64,000 bases of DNA from positions 439,737 through 503,736 of the forward strand of contig NW_006763153.1 of assembly GCF_000264905.1 (NCBI RefSeq). The letters run 5' to 3'. The notes beneath the pieces were generated by a model. It saw nothing but the letters and a program-made list of their open reading frames with translations. It searched no databases and was not told where the DNA came from. The DNA is from Stereum hirsutum FP-91666 SS1 (lineage: Eukaryota; Basidiomycota; Agaricomycetes; Russulales; Stereaceae). Positions 22,254-34,407 of the stretch are shown here, one piece after another (position 1 is the first letter of the stretch; every line of letters begins with the position of its first letter). The position numbers were made by a program, and so were the translations under genes.

Positions 22254-24225
22254 TCAACTCTTGCCGTCACTCTCTACGATATCCACAACCTCCACGCCGT
22301 TCTCAGGTACAATACAAAGGTTTGTAAGTATGTCCGAATGAAGTTCCTCAACCTTCGAAAACATCCCACATGCCGTCTGCCAGCGTTCGTCCGCCGCCTT
22401 CTTGAGCCGACGCCACTCCTCTGGATCCTGCTCTTTCACCTCCTCCTCCGTCCGATATCCATAGCTCCACCGTCGAATGAGTCCTCCTGGAATGTACTGT
22501 GTGAAGGACTTGCGTTCTTCGTTATCCGGATCTGCGAGAGGCGTATTGCCGTGGGCAACAGCAGCTGAGGGGATGAGGATTGTAGTGCCGGGTGGAAACT
22601 CCATAATGATTTTCCAGTCCCAGAGAATTAGGTGACCACCCTTTTTGTAGTCATACCGTCCGAGGGCGTGAATAGCGCACATTCCGAAGATAATATTAGC
22701 GTGGTCGCGGTGTAGCAAGGTGGTGACATTGTTTCCGAGATTGAAATGGACGCAGGGGAAGATACTAAATGGGAACGGCCGAAAAAGGGAGGGAAGGCAA
22801 AGCAGCTCGATCATGCTTTCGACGGCGAGGAGACAGCTGTCAAGGAACCGGAAGGCCTTTGGCGACGTGAATGCGTAGGCGGCTATGGAAACCATTCAGT
22901 ACTCCACGCACAATTGGGGGATCCAAGAACAACTTACTGCTGCCGTAGTGTGCAATCTTCCGGATGTTCGGATCCTTACACAGCTCCTCAACCGCCCTAG
23001 CATTCTTCTGCGACCTCATGTCCATGGGCATAGGGTACTAAGCAAGTAGACAACCAGTAAGCTTTGAAATGAACGAAATGATAATAAAAACATACCTGCT
23101 GCCCGCCACCCATCGAGAAGCCCGTGAACAGAGTCGTGAACCAGCCCCGCCTACCATTAGGATCTCGCTGTGGTGCGCCCATGGCCACAAGAGCTCTATC
23201 CATGGCCGCACATGCTCCTTTGCAGATCGATTCCCAGCGTGAGTCTGCAGGAAAGCCGAGGCACCGCGCCACAATATGCCCCAGGCTATCCACCAAGGCA
23301 AAATTCGTTCTAAGGAGGTAGAATGAATCAGTTTGGCGTAGATACATACAAGAGAACAAGACATACGTTCCGTCCCACTCGATCAAGGTGAAGCCGCAAT
23401 CGCTCATCAACTTCTCGGCGGTTCAGCCTGCGACCTTGGAAGCCTTGAACTTCGGAAGGCGAATCCATGCACCAATAGCGTGAGCGATCCGCGGTACAGA
23501 GAACCAATTCATCCGGAGCGTGTCGGCTACGTTGACGGTGCCGTATTTTTCAACCAGGTGGGCGGAGAACGTGAGCGGGCCTCGAGTGAGTGGATGGCTC
23601 ATCGCTTCCTCATGCTCCCGGTAAGCGGTGTCACGTATGTGGCGGCGTTTTCGAGCCACTCGTTGGTTACGAGGGTTGCGCAGCGCGGACGAAGAGGGTT
23701 CCGGGCGAGGTGAAGCCTGAGCATTGGGACTCGTAGAAGGTTCGACTGGAATTCGCCGAGAGAAGGACACGACGCTCTTGCAGGACGATACGAGGGTGTA
23801 TATCTTGTGAATGATTGACCGGGCGGAGGACGTTGTAGAAGGGGCTTCGTTGGGAAGCAGTGAAGGAGAGGGCGGCGACAGAGAGGGTGGTGACGGAGAG
23901 GATGGCGACAGAGAGGGTGGCGGAGGGTGTGGCAACTGGGCAAAGGACGCGGAGTCGGCTGAAAACCCATCGAGGTCGAGGAGACCATCCATAGTCTCGC
24001 CATCATCATCGTCACGCATCCGGTCTGCAACTACAGCAGCGTGACGGAGTGCACGGCCGAGGGAAAAGCCGTCAGACACGGTTACAAGCCCGTCCAATGA
24101 CTCCGGGGTGAGCCAAGGAGTCAAGGCTAGAAGTTGACGTTTCTAGAAGGGGAAAGAATGATGAGAAAATATCCAAGAATATGAAGTAGACAAACGAAAA
24201 GTCGAATACTTACAACGTGCTCCAT
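22254..24225 (-). CDS. TET/JBP-like 2OG-Fe(II) oxygenase, with one in-frame TGA
   Basis: Member of the large basidiomycete family of TET/JBP-like dioxygenases; relatives oxidise methylated or modified pyrimidines in nuclear DNA. Exons on the minus strand: 24225-24214 (MEHV), 24142 to about 23370, TNFALVDSLGHIV, GRRGWFTTLFTGFSMGGGQQ, YPMPMDMRSQKNARAV, and the catalytic exon. Seen there: IFPCVHFNLGNNVTTLLHRD, with the HxD-type HRDHANI metal-binding motif, ALGRYDYKKGGHLILWDWK, EFPPGTTILIPSA, then AHGNTPL with the probable distal His, and SFTQYIPGGL. The N-terminal exon is Pro/Ser rich and basic. A TGA at 23425-23423 interrupts the frame between FKASKVAG and TAEKLMSDCGF; both sides are in the same frame and align with the family, so this looks like a single nonsense change (CGA to TGA fits). 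Everything else is intact. Readthrough, a sequencing error or a young pseudogene are all possible. Confidence 0.75.
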
Positions 24226-24229
24226 CCTC

Positions 24230-25287
24230 GGATTGCCACCACTAAAAAGAGATTACGCGTAAGAAATCACACTGACACGTCATGATAGATAGTTAGGGCC
24301 GTGAAGAATGAAGAAAAGGCTTGGATGCCCTTAAGAATGTAGAATGGCACGTCAAAACGCGTAGAAACGCGACTCAAGATTGACCCCTGCGACCCTAAGG
24401 GAGCCGAAAGGCCGCCGTCTACTCCTACAGTAGGTGGGCAGGGGAGTCATCTCGAGTAAAGGAGGTAAAAGGATGGAGGAGGTTTGAAAATAAAATGCGC
24501 AAAGGTCAGGACGCTCACCTTAGGTGGTACCCAGAGCAGTCGCGACGGTTGTGGAGGAAGAAAGAGCAAGTGGTGAAACACGGATCAAAGCCGTCCATAA
24601 TATGAGACGGAGGTAATTGCAGTTCAAACTCCGCTCAATCCGCGGCGCGCGCCCCCAAACTCGCCTGCATTATGCTCGACAACATAGTGAAGCTTGATCG
24701 TATGAGAGATTAATCAGAACGAAATTTGAGAGTCTTCTTGAAGTACGCACCGAACCGAATATCAAGTTTTTTTCTATCCAGTACGGACCGTGTGGCTGAC
24801 TTCAAACTTGCTTCAAACCCCGTTCGCGTTCTTCGGAAGTTCAAGTCAAGCCTGCCCTTGATTCGGGAGTCGCGACGGTTTACGCCATTGTATGAAGGTT
24901 TTCCTCCGACTTTAATAGCTTGGTCTTTTTCAAAATGAAATCACAGACAGGAAAGTCAGGGAGAACTACGTACACTGAGGTTATTCGAAGTAGTCTGAGG
25001 TCTGACGGAGTTTGACGAGGTCCGACGAAGTTGGCTGAACTCCGACGAGCTCTGACGAGCTCTTCCTGGGTTTTCCGGCCGGGAAAACGGGCGCGGACCG
25101 GCGACGCGCTCGGACGCGCTCGTCGGAGTTCATACACTCGTGGCACCCAATTATTTATAGTCGTATTTACTTCGCAGATAAGTCGCCGAATGTTAACAGC
25201 AAATATAAAATTTACGCATAACCTCTCAACCAACAAACACAAAATCACAAGTCTACTCCAATATAGAGGGTCGGGCAAAAAGTAGGA
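24230..25287. other. Intergenic with short imperfect TCCGACGAG repeats
   Basis: At about 24990-25130 words such as tctgacgag and tccgacgag recur, next to a palindrome-like ttttccggccgggaaaa (about 25071-25087). No gene seen. Confidence 0.4.
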
Positions 25288-25289
25288 TA

Positions 25290-25975
25290 CTGTAGTTTTT
25301 CGCGCACAAGTTTGTGTCCCGTGTCCCATGGGAGCCGCGAACGAACTTGTGCCGCGGGACAGTCCCACCCCATTGACGTGCACTGAACTTGTAAATGGGA
25401 CAAACCAAAATTTGACGAAAATTTAACGAAAATGTGAATATATTCTAGGCTCCTAAATTGACCTCAGGAAGGCCCCCACGGCACACTTTGGGCTAGATTT
25501 TACTACTGGGTGAGCTCTTCCACCCCAATAGATGTTATCTGCAGCCAGAAAAATGGACTTTTGCGTTGCAAACCGATGAGAATGAGTTTTAAAAGTGAGA
25601 ATTTCAAGTGAAAGTTCATTTCGAAGGGGAATGTGTAGGCTGGCTGTGATTGGCTGATCACCCTCCTTTGGCCTGCATCGGCGCCTACCGAAGGTGTAGA
25701 GACGAACTATTACTTGAAAATTGGCGTTGCCGACCTCCAGATTCGCTGATCCGAAGCTCACAGAAACTCTTACTTTTCAGGCTGCAGATAACATCTAATG
25801 CAGAGGATGAATGGCTGTTGAGCAGTTATGAAAGGTCATATTCCTGAAATGGCGTCGATGTTCACGAACATTGTCCCTTGTCCCGGTCTGCTTGCGAACC
25901 GGGACGCGAACGGATTATGTCATCTCGGCAACGGCCGAGGGGCGGTGGCGTGAACTTGTGCGCGAAAAAGTACAG
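25290..25975. mobile_element. 686-bp TA-flanked inverted-repeat element, family 1 copy 1
   Basis: Left end ctgtagtttttcgcgcacaa, right end (inward) ctgtactttttcgcgcacaa, flanked by TA at 25288-25289 and 25976-25977. Comparing it with 41345-42030 I found the same length and no base difference. A second inverted pair, gatgttatctgcagcc, lies inside at 25531-25546 and 25780-25795, also TA-flanked, so another MITE of about 265 bp seems nested in it. Short open frames inside have no domain. Non-autonomous. Confidence 0.85.
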
Positions 25976-25977
25976 TA

Positions 25978-27240
25978 CATGGCCTGTTTACGGCAATTCT
26001 AAATAACAGTAAATATCATGTTCAACGCCTCTTGTTTAACAGTACATTGTGTCACCGATTCTCGTATTTACATTTCCAATCATTCTGCTCAAATTGAACG
26101 TGCCAAGGAATGAATGATTTTTTCCATTGCTGCATGCAGCATTTATTTCCATGCAGGGCCTCAGAAAAACCGATCATTTACCTAAGCTTTGCTCGTCCTC
26201 TAAATTTGTGTGAACATTTCATTTTGCAGCCGCTTATTTACAGGGTATCATAAACTCCATACGTAGTACAAGGTTATGAGGCCCTCGAATGGTGTATATA
26301 TCGTTGCGTTTGGGTTATCCTCAAAAAAGAAGTCTATTCATCATTTAGGGTCGAAAATGAACTATACGATTATAGGCACACCAGACTGTGCCATCAACGA
26401 GCCATTTATCGTGATGGTTTCTAGATCGCCGGAGGTCGCCACCTACCTGGAACCCGTCCACAAGAACAAGCTTCTGTAGTTCCCCCGGTGTTGCTCAACG
26501 AAAAGCAACTTCATTCCACGCGAAAGACAAGCAAAAATAAATCATAGTTGTACAAATTCGCTACGAGGAAACACAAGAAGATCAAAGCAGTACAAAAGCA
26601 TGAGGCGCGGAGCCCTCCAAAACACCAAGAAACTAATACCAAGAAATGCCTCCCCCCCCTCCCCCCCAGCACAACGAAGGCATGGGCGAGCGCGCGCCAT
26701 TGCTTACTATAAAACCCTCAGAAAAAGAGACTCCGAGTAGTCGCCAAACACTTACGGGAGGTACATGCCAATACATTCCATACGGACTCTCCAACAGCTC
26801 GTTTTTGAACCACACCTCGACTGTGTAGTGCAAGCTATCGTCCGTGTCGGAGCGGTGTAACCCGCATTCCCTTTGTACACGAGTCTGGTCAGCTCTGTAT
26901 GTGTCAATCGATAAAGATACCACCTACCGCTCGACGATAGTCATCCGGCCATTCAAGTTCCCATTTCCCCACTGATTCTGAGCGAACGTTTTGCAGGCCT
27001 GGATGCACTGTGCCCTGGCGTTTGGTTATGTTGGCCACATATTCGGGCGGACGATGACCCAAACTCACAAGGCCATTTTGCTATCGCCTTGGTGTGGGTA
27101 AGAAAACGATCAGGATCGTCCAGTCGAAACGTACCAAGGATTAGATCGTGTCGGCTGAGAGGGTGGCGCACACGAAAGCGATTTGAAGGGGTGCTATTCG
27201 TCTGTGGCTGAGGTCAAAGCGGTCAAAAGGATCTAACACC
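25978..27240. other. Intergenic, one doubtful minus-strand fragment
   Basis: A minus-strand frame at 26633-26923 contains TDDSLHYTVEVWFKNELLES, which reads like protein but has no known domain or clear exon structure. The rest is A/T-rich and featureless to me. Confidence 0.3.
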
Positions 27241-28445
27241 GAACACATGCGATGTGAGATGCGTCAAAGTAGGCTAGCAGGGCAGACGAAAGAGCGCGAG
27301 TGAAGGCGAGAACTTACCTAGCGGTGAGGAAAGCCAGAGAATGCGCGCGAAATGAAGTGGTCAAAGTTGAGTCAGAAGTATAAAGAAAAGGGTACGAGAA
27401 TGCCCACGCGAAGTCTACACGAGTCCCTCGCGAAGTCTCCACGATTGCATGAGGAGTAGGATAAGGAGAGGACTTGCCTGGTGGTGAATAAAGACAACGA
27501 CAAATACACGCGAAGTGGGATTCCTCAAAGTAGGTTAGAAGGACAGACGAAATGGTGCGAGTGCATGGCGAGTGGGAGAAGTAGAGGACTTACCTGGTAG
27601 TGATCAAGACAACAGAAAACGCACGCGAAGTGAAACGGTTCAAAATAAGTTAGAAATACGGACGAAAGGGTGCGAAAATACCCTCACGAAGACTATACGA
27701 GTCCCTCGCAAAGTCTCCGCGATTATATAATGAGTAGGATGAGAAAAGGGCTTACCTGGTGGTGGCCGAAGACAGCAACGAGCACACGCGAAGTGAAACG
27801 AGCTGAAGTAGGTTAGAAATACAGACGAAAGGGTGAGAGTGCATGACGAGTTGGACAACCAGGGAGACTCACCTCTTGACCAAGACCGAACACACGCAAA
27901 GTGAGACGAGTCAAAACAGGTTAGAAGAATAGACGAAAGGGTCAGAGTGTATGGCGGGCGGGAGAAGGAGAGGACTTACCTGATAGTGATCAAGACAACA
28001 GCAAATGCACGCGAAGTGAAACGGTTCAAGGTAAGTTAGAAAAACGGACGAAAGGGTGCGAGAATACCCTCACGAAGGCTACACGAGTCCCTCGCGAAGT
28101 CTCCTTGATTGAGCAACGAGCAGGATAAGAAAAGGGCTTACCTGGTGGTGAGCGAAGACAGAGACGAACACGCTGGAAGTGAAATGAGCTAAAGTAAGTT
28201 ATAAATACAGACGAAATTGTGAGAATGCATGACGAGTAGGACAAGCAGGAGGACTCACCTTTTGGCCGAGACCGAACACGCGCGAAGTGAGGCACGTTAA
28301 AGTAGGTTAGAAGGATAGATGAAAAGGTGCGAGTGAATGGCGAGTGGGAGAAGTAGAGGACTTGCCTGGTAGTGATCAAGACAACAGCAAACGTACGCGA
28401 AGTGTAACAGTTCAAGGTAGGTTAGAAACACAGACGAAAGTGAGT
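27240..28445 (-). repeat. Higher-order tandem repeat, 386-bp unit made of three sub-repeats
   Basis: Three related sub-units follow in fixed order. Type A (cttacctggtagtgatcaag on +) starts at 27589, 27975 and 28361. Type B (cttacctggtggtg) starts at 27751 and 28137. Type C (ctcacc then tt(g/t)gccgagaccg-like) starts at 27868 and 28254. Every like-to-like distance is exactly 386 bp. Each sub-unit contains cgcgaagtg, g(t)tagaa and acagacgaaag words. On the minus strand each reads ...CCAG|gtaagt or AAAAG|gtgagt, so each sub-unit carries a good splice donor. Degenerate units continue left to about 27300. Confidence 0.85.
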
Positions 28446-29244
28446 AGCTCGCACGAAAGGTATGATAGCCGTCTGTGGCTGAGAACGAAAAGGTCAAAAG
28501 AATCTGAGAGCGAAGATATACAACAAATTCACTAGGAGGCCTTTCAGAACACGGTCTCCTAAGGTGGTGTTCAAGGTGAACTTTGTGGTTCAGTTCGCCG
28601 TGGCCCGCCACTCGGAATCGCTCGAAGTGGACGCCAGTGGCGAAATATGGCGCCGCCGCCGCCGCGTTAGTCGTAAAGCATGGAACAGCTCAATTCTCAA
28701 GTCGAACAGAGCTGCGGTGACAGTTAGGATGACATGTTTCTCACCACCAGAGATAGCTTTTTCACCATCGCGCTCGCTTTCCTCAACAAAGAATGCACCG
28801 TCCGTGGACCCTGTCGCCCTAGATCCCAAGTCGAGGAATGGATCGACATGTTACCCCAGCACAAGTCTAAGTTCGAGTCCTCAGTCATCGATGACATTGT
28901 GACCGTCGACTTCCATGTTCAAGTTGGGATAGAGAGCGGACACATTGACACTTCGGGTGGCACTGCACCTTCTTTTCTGTTCTCGGGAGCGCCACAAGTC
29001 GCCACAGTCGGCGTCTCCTGCCGGGTTTCATTTTGCGGCGTTACAGTAACACCGACGTAGCAGACCTTGACACGTTGAACGTCCTATCTTCTACACCAAG
29101 GTCTGTCTGTGAAAAGACTACTCCAAGACTACCCATCCTGTGACCGCTCTGAGCTGTTTTAGGCCTCCGTCGCTACTCCGGCTCTCCCACTCCCACCATC
29201 TGTTGACGACTGTTTACAGACGCACATTGTAGTGACCTCTGCCC
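28446..29244. other. Intergenic, no gene recognised
   Basis: Open frames occur on both strands, including a (CCG)n-rich spot near 28655, but none has recognisable content. The right end is the probable promoter of the 29.2-kb gene. Confidence 0.3.
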
Positions 29245-30274
29245 ATGGCCCCACATCCCTACCACCTTCGTTCACCCTCCCGATCATCCAAGAAACTGCA
29301 CTCAGCACCCTCTTCCTCTATCCCCACACGCCGACGTCGCTCTGTCAGGAGTTCTTCTTCCATACCTTCGAACATGGTCGACACTATAGACTGGAGCAGG
29401 TTTGGCCAGGGCCCCCGTGCCCCTTTCGCCCAGATAAGCGTCCCTGCGACCAACAAGGAAGTCTCCGACCTCGATGTCGCCACGCAAATAATCCAGCACA
29501 CAATGCGTCAGTGGTGTTTCTCTCCTGTGTCAAAGTCCATGCTACTGATGCTCTTTGTACGCATGTACCTCAGGCGGGAAGACCACGATCAGTGGTGAAG
29601 ATTACGCACAACATGCAACAGTGGTCGACGAGGCGTTCGCGGCGGGGCTCTCCAGAATTCGTCCAGAAGGTACGTTTCGTTCGCTCACCAGCCTCTGCTT
29701 TTCACCCCTCACGCGCTCCTTCTGTGCCACAGTACGCTCAGCTCAGATCATCGACCCCGCTATCCAAGCTCTCCGCAACGAGCTGAGAGCGGCGGCCTCA
29801 GAGGCCGTTGCTGCTGGCTTGGCAGAGATTAAAGGCGAAATACAGCAGGTGAAAGCCGAATTACGGGACGTCAAGGGCGAGTTGCGGCAGATAAAAGGTG
29901 GGCTGGGAGAGGTCAAGGATGAGCTTCAAGCGGTCAAGAAGTCACAGATCAACATTGGCTTAGGCCTTCGCACCCTGGCACAGGTAATTTTCTCCCGCTC
30001 TCTCTAAAACCAGGCTCTAACCATGATGCACATGCAGGAGTCGAACAGGCGTTCGGGCGATGGATCAATATATCCTTACTGCACAGTACCCTCCAAGGAC
30101 GGCAAGTTCCCGGAGGACGTCGGACTCGTCGACATAAGGAATCTGCAACAACTCCTGGACTTGGACACTGCCACCCTCAAAAAATATCTCGAGTTCCACG
30201 GTCACCCTTCTGCTCAAAGGCACCGTGCCTTGGCCAAGGACATTGGTGTCGAGAAGGCGCTGTTGCCGCTGTGA
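29245..30274 (+). CDS. Mug135-like coiled-coil protein (281 aa)
   Basis: Four exons with matching phases: 29245-29506, 29574-29669, 29733-29983 and 30038-30274. The N-terminus is basic and Ser/Arg rich (TRRRRSVRSSSS). The middle has the helical ATQIIQHTM and DYAQHATVVDEAFAAGLSRI. Exon 3 encodes a strict heptad coiled coil (AEIKGEIQQVKAELRDVKGE, then five more turns). Exon 4 carries a C-terminal module with YPYCTVPSKDGKFPEDVGL and LDLDTATLKKYLEFHG, which I match by eye to the Mug135-like C-terminal domain of fungal proteins named after a fission-yeast meiotically up-regulated gene. The molecular role of that family is unknown. The coiled coil implies oligomerisation. No defects, so probably a live gene. 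Confidence 0.75.
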
Positions 30275-33200
30275 TGGTTGTGCCGTCTTATCCGTTCTCA
30301 CCACCAGCTCTATTTTCGATTCTATTATCTTCCATATCCCATACACCTGCCGATGATCCATATTTGTACCTGCCTGCTTATCCGCTCTCCTGTCTCTTTG
30401 CGTGCGTTCGCAATGTACGATATCCTGAGTTTGGGTTTTTTTGCGGTAATACCACACCGCTCCGTTTAAAACCAAGGCAGAGTGTATATCCGTCAAGAGT
30501 TCACGTTCCATGCGAAAGAGACGACGAGGAGGTGCCGATGCGAGTGGAGTCGCAGCGGAAGAGGTGGTGGACAGGCTGGTGGGAGACGGCGGGAGACGCA
30601 CACTTCCAGCATCGCGTGGGCACTCCTTCTTCCGAGGAAAAGACGCTCTTGTTACGCGGCAAGTGCCGGGAGCATCTTGTTGTGACGGGAACGTCTTTGG
30701 GTGGCACCTAGGTAGTTGGTTTGTATATTCATATCGGAGGAGGAGGGCCTCTAGCAATGAAAACCGCTCAGAAATCCTTCGAAGTTGGCCGGCGTGACAT
30801 GATTGATGGATTTGAGGTAATGCCGGGGTATCTGGAAGCAGCCGAATAGCGATAAGATTGATGGACAGCGCCTCGTTTACCGCTTGAGCGCCCGCGGCTA
30901 TATCGTCTTCTGATCCTTTGGATCGTCTTTTTCCCTCCTCGCCTTCGCTTCGCGAGCGGTTTGGCTGGCACGACAGCCCAAACAGCAGGGTCCCGAAGAG
31001 ACCTTCCTACGGCAAAAAAGACGATACGATTAGATTGAAAGATGATCCCTCCACCCGCGTCACACAGCTCGCCACCTCCCGCCACCCGCCCACACTCAGA
31101 CAATCCCAGCTCTCCTCGTTGCTCTTTCAGGTCGCCGCTTCGTGCCTAGCATCATTCTGTGTATTCTGTATACTTCCAGGAAGATGCGTTATTTTTTCCA
31201 GGCCGCTTCGCGGCCGTCTTGTATGTTTCATACTGATCCCCTTACAAGCACACAAGTAGCACATATACACCACCTCCACTTGTATACCTACTTGTAATAA
31301 AATATGTTTGATACCTTACATACAATTACCTATCACTCTTTGAGCACCCCCTGCAAAATCCAGTCCCCCCGATACACCTGCATGCTCGAATGTAAGCCAA
31401 GCGGCCCCTCCATGCAGCGGCGCCACACTCCGATGGCCAAACTCGCGCTCTCCGCGCGCGGTCACGGTCAGTCACGTCACGTCACACCGTTACCGTACTG
31501 TGGCGGACTAGGAAGCTGGACGGACATAGAAGCTGGACAAACTTTTCTGGAATTTCAAGCACACATATTCGTGCCTTCATCGCTCTAGATTACTTGTAGG
31601 CCTACATCGTCCCGTACAATATGTAAAAAATATTTTGTGTGATCCTTGTGAGTATTTTGTAGAAGATGGTGAAATGTTGTCGGAGATGGGGTTTGTGTGG
31701 CCATTTTGCCACATGCAGGGAGCTCGACCGACATGGACACCTCGACTCGCCTTTAATATCAGCGTACATTCTCGTAGAAATCTATGTGTGGTATAAATGG
31801 GGACATGCCATAAGTGATTCTAAATTATTCTGGCAGACCATGGTTGCCTACTTTTGCATGGGACATCTTTTGTTGAGGGGATCCTCTGGCTAAGGCGCCA
31901 CAAGAGGCTCCCACTTCGTGAGGCTCTAGCTCCAGCATCCATGATCTTCCTCATACAAAAAGTTTATGGTCTTGGAGACCGAACAAAATAATTCCTCTGC
32001 CAAGGTCTGCTTGTTTTTAACAGACTGTTTGGCTTCTAGACGGCACGGTTTTAGAGAAATGACCAATTTTGCACCTCTCAAACATCCGAATGAAACCTGA
32101 GCGCAGAAAGTCGTGCAGCACCCCACAAATATTTACACAGATAGAATTATCTATCTTAAAATGCTATGGGTACTTCTTGCTGCTGGTCGTCTAACGATTA
32201 TGTGTACGAAATCGGTGGGCAAGGGGGTGTGGCGCCTTTTGACATCTTTTTCGCCACTCATTCGGCAATAGCCGGGCCCTTTCGGCGCGCTCCAGAGGCG
32301 TCCAGCTTCCCTGTTTTGCCACTTTCCCCACTCGTCGTCGCAGAATATTCATTGACGATGGTTTACTGCATCAAGCTCTCTAAATAGTTGTAAATATACT
32401 TAATATATGTCGGACTACCTAAATGTGTCACTTAGTTTGCATGTCATAGACATGAAATTGATTAAATGGGCGAGAAAGCCCATCTGTCCAGGATCCTAGT
32501 CCGCCACAGTAGCGTCTTTTTTCCATTTCCCAGTTTTACTTCCCACACTCGCCCCTCCGCCACTCACGCCACACCACTCGGATCTTCCTGTGTCCCACAC
32601 CTTTCGATAGCGTCTCCCTCCTCCTCACTCTTCCTGGGAATTGTTCACTATGGACGGCAAAGGCACATAGCTCTATCGTATGGCTCGGGCTCAGACGCGA
32701 TTTGGACCCGTCGGCACACAGAAATAGCGCGGGTTGCCTCTGAGGACTTGTGTGGCCCAAACACATATGGGACTTCATAGGGTCGGCCAATTTGTGTTGT
32801 TGTGTCGGCGAAGATATGGATACAACTATGAGTATATATGAGTATGCGCAATGGAATGGAATCATGCTTTTCGATGGAGTTGGATCGGGCCGGCAAGTCG
32901 CAAGAAAAGCACGCGGAAGACAATGGCTACAGCTGAGGATGGGCCACAGTACTGGCTGATAACTGGTATATATTCGTCGCCTTCAGTTCAGCGAGGCTAG
33001 TCAATCATCCTGAAGATACGGAACACACAGCGACATTGCCCACGACAGTGTGTAATGCATGGGTCGGTCCTTGCGTCTAACTATGCCCAACTCAACCCGG
33101 ACTGTGTGGCGAGCTGAAAGCCAGCGTGTCGGCTCCCACACTAAGCTGTATATTTTATCCGGCATCGCCCGCTCGTCTTTGTTCCCGTATTGCTCACTGC

Positions 33201-33560
33201 CTCGTCTTTCCGTATTGTTCACTGCCTCGTCTCTTGCTGTGAAGCTTCCGTATTGTTCACTGCCTCGTCTCTTGCTGTGAAGCTTCCGTCTTGCGAGTTA
33301 GCTTCTACAGAATGTGGGTAGTTTTTCCACTGTCTACGATAACAACAGACCGGGGATGTGTCTAGCTGGGATCCATGTTACTCGGGACGTGCTGGCCATT
33401 TCGTCTGTTGAGTGCCAACCTATCTCGGACGTGTTGTTGTACTCTGGATCCTCGCTAGCCGATGCCGGCAACTATTGAGACAATTGGTGGCTGTTGTATT
33501 TGATTCAGTGCGTGTCTCTGTATTGCATTGTTCCCAAAGCGCCCTGGATCCGCCGGTCGC
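30275..33560. other. Gene-poor 3.3-kb stretch
   Basis: No convincing gene. Several open frames are shadows without domain content. At 33211-33286 a 38-bp unit (cgtattgttcactgcctcgt ... gaagcttc) is present twice in tandem, with a partial third copy to its left (33186-33210). The sequence is A/T-rich between 31.6 and 32.5 kb. Confidence 0.5.
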
Positions 33561-33561
33561 C

Positions 33562-33568
33562 TATATAA
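33562..33568 (+). promoter_or_regulatory. TATA box of the 33.6-kb gene
   Basis: tatataa lies 93 bp upstream of the proposed ATG, followed by a C/T-rich initiator stretch and a caacct-rich leader, a typical fungal core promoter layout. Confidence 0.6.
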
Positions 33569-33654
33569 GGACCCACGCGATCAACTGCTCACCTTCTTCC
33601 TCACCAACCTTCTCTCCACCTCACAACCTCGTAGCCCCATAAAATCGTGAAGCA

Positions 33655-34407
33655 ATGGTATAGTCCTCGCTTGATCCTCCGATCAAAGTTCATATACTGA
33701 TGAGATCTATACCTTAGTTCGACTACATAATCAGAAAAGTCAGGCGCACCGACATCAGTATCATGTTCCTAGACTTCGCCACCTCGGCGGACATGGTGCC
33801 AGAGCCCCAATACGCCATTTATACCCAAGATACCTGGCACGAAACACTCCAGTTGGCGGAACGCTCTCCTTTCTTCACGAAAAATGCTCAGGGCGACGTC
33901 CATCAGCCCATTCCTACCACTACACCCCCTTCCCCGAGCGAACAGCCAATTCAGTGCATGCTCCATCCCAAGGCGCAGACAGTTCCTTCGTGGTTTGGCT
34001 CTGCTACGGACAGCATAAAAGCACTCGGCATTCTCCACATCTGTACTGTCTTCGACGTCGAACCCTTGGCGTATGCCGAGCTCATCGCGAGCACCAAGAG
34101 GAACCCATCGCCGTCTTCTTCCCTGCTCCATTCGCTCACAGACATCGCTGTCACTCTTCCCTCCCTGACCGAGATATCGTGGGTCCCGCACCTGACCGAA
34201 ATCTCTGAGTCGAGCGATAGAGGCGATGGGTGTCATTACCTGGAGAAGACGTTAGCCGACATCGAGAAGGAAATTCGTGAGGACTTTGGTGGGATATCTG
34301 TTGGAGTTTACAGAGTTTTGGAGGATGAGTTGCGTGATGGGAAGCGTGTCGTGGCCCGCTTAGGCCTAGACGCGCGGTTCGGCGGTAACACGTCTTCTGA
34401 ACCTTGA
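33655..34407 (+). CDS. Unrecognised protein (230 aa) with an ATG-only first coding exon
   Basis: The leader ends aagcaATGgtatag: the start codon at 33655-33657 is immediately followed by a donor. The intron (33658-33717, 60 nt) ends accttag, and exon 2 continues in phase 0 as FDYIIRKVRRTDISIMFLD. If this is wrong, translation would start at the internal Met at 33763. Exon 2 is open to 34407 and encodes a mixed alpha/beta-looking protein with TQDTWHETLQLAERSPFF, VPSWFGSATDSIKALGI and a C-terminal charged helix (EKTLADIEKEIREDF). No family recognised. A TATA box at a normal distance and an intact frame argue for a real gene. Confidence 0.6.

Noticed and set aside
25453..25761. Open frame (102 codons) repeated identically at 41508-41816, as a conserved gene
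   Set aside because: It lies wholly inside two identical non-autonomous elements and overlaps their nested inverted repeats; conservation reflects recent transposition.
27300..28445. CRISPR-like array
   Set aside because: The regular spacing comes from long, related sub-units of a 386-bp tandem repeat, not short identical repeats with unique spacers, and the DNA is eukaryotic.
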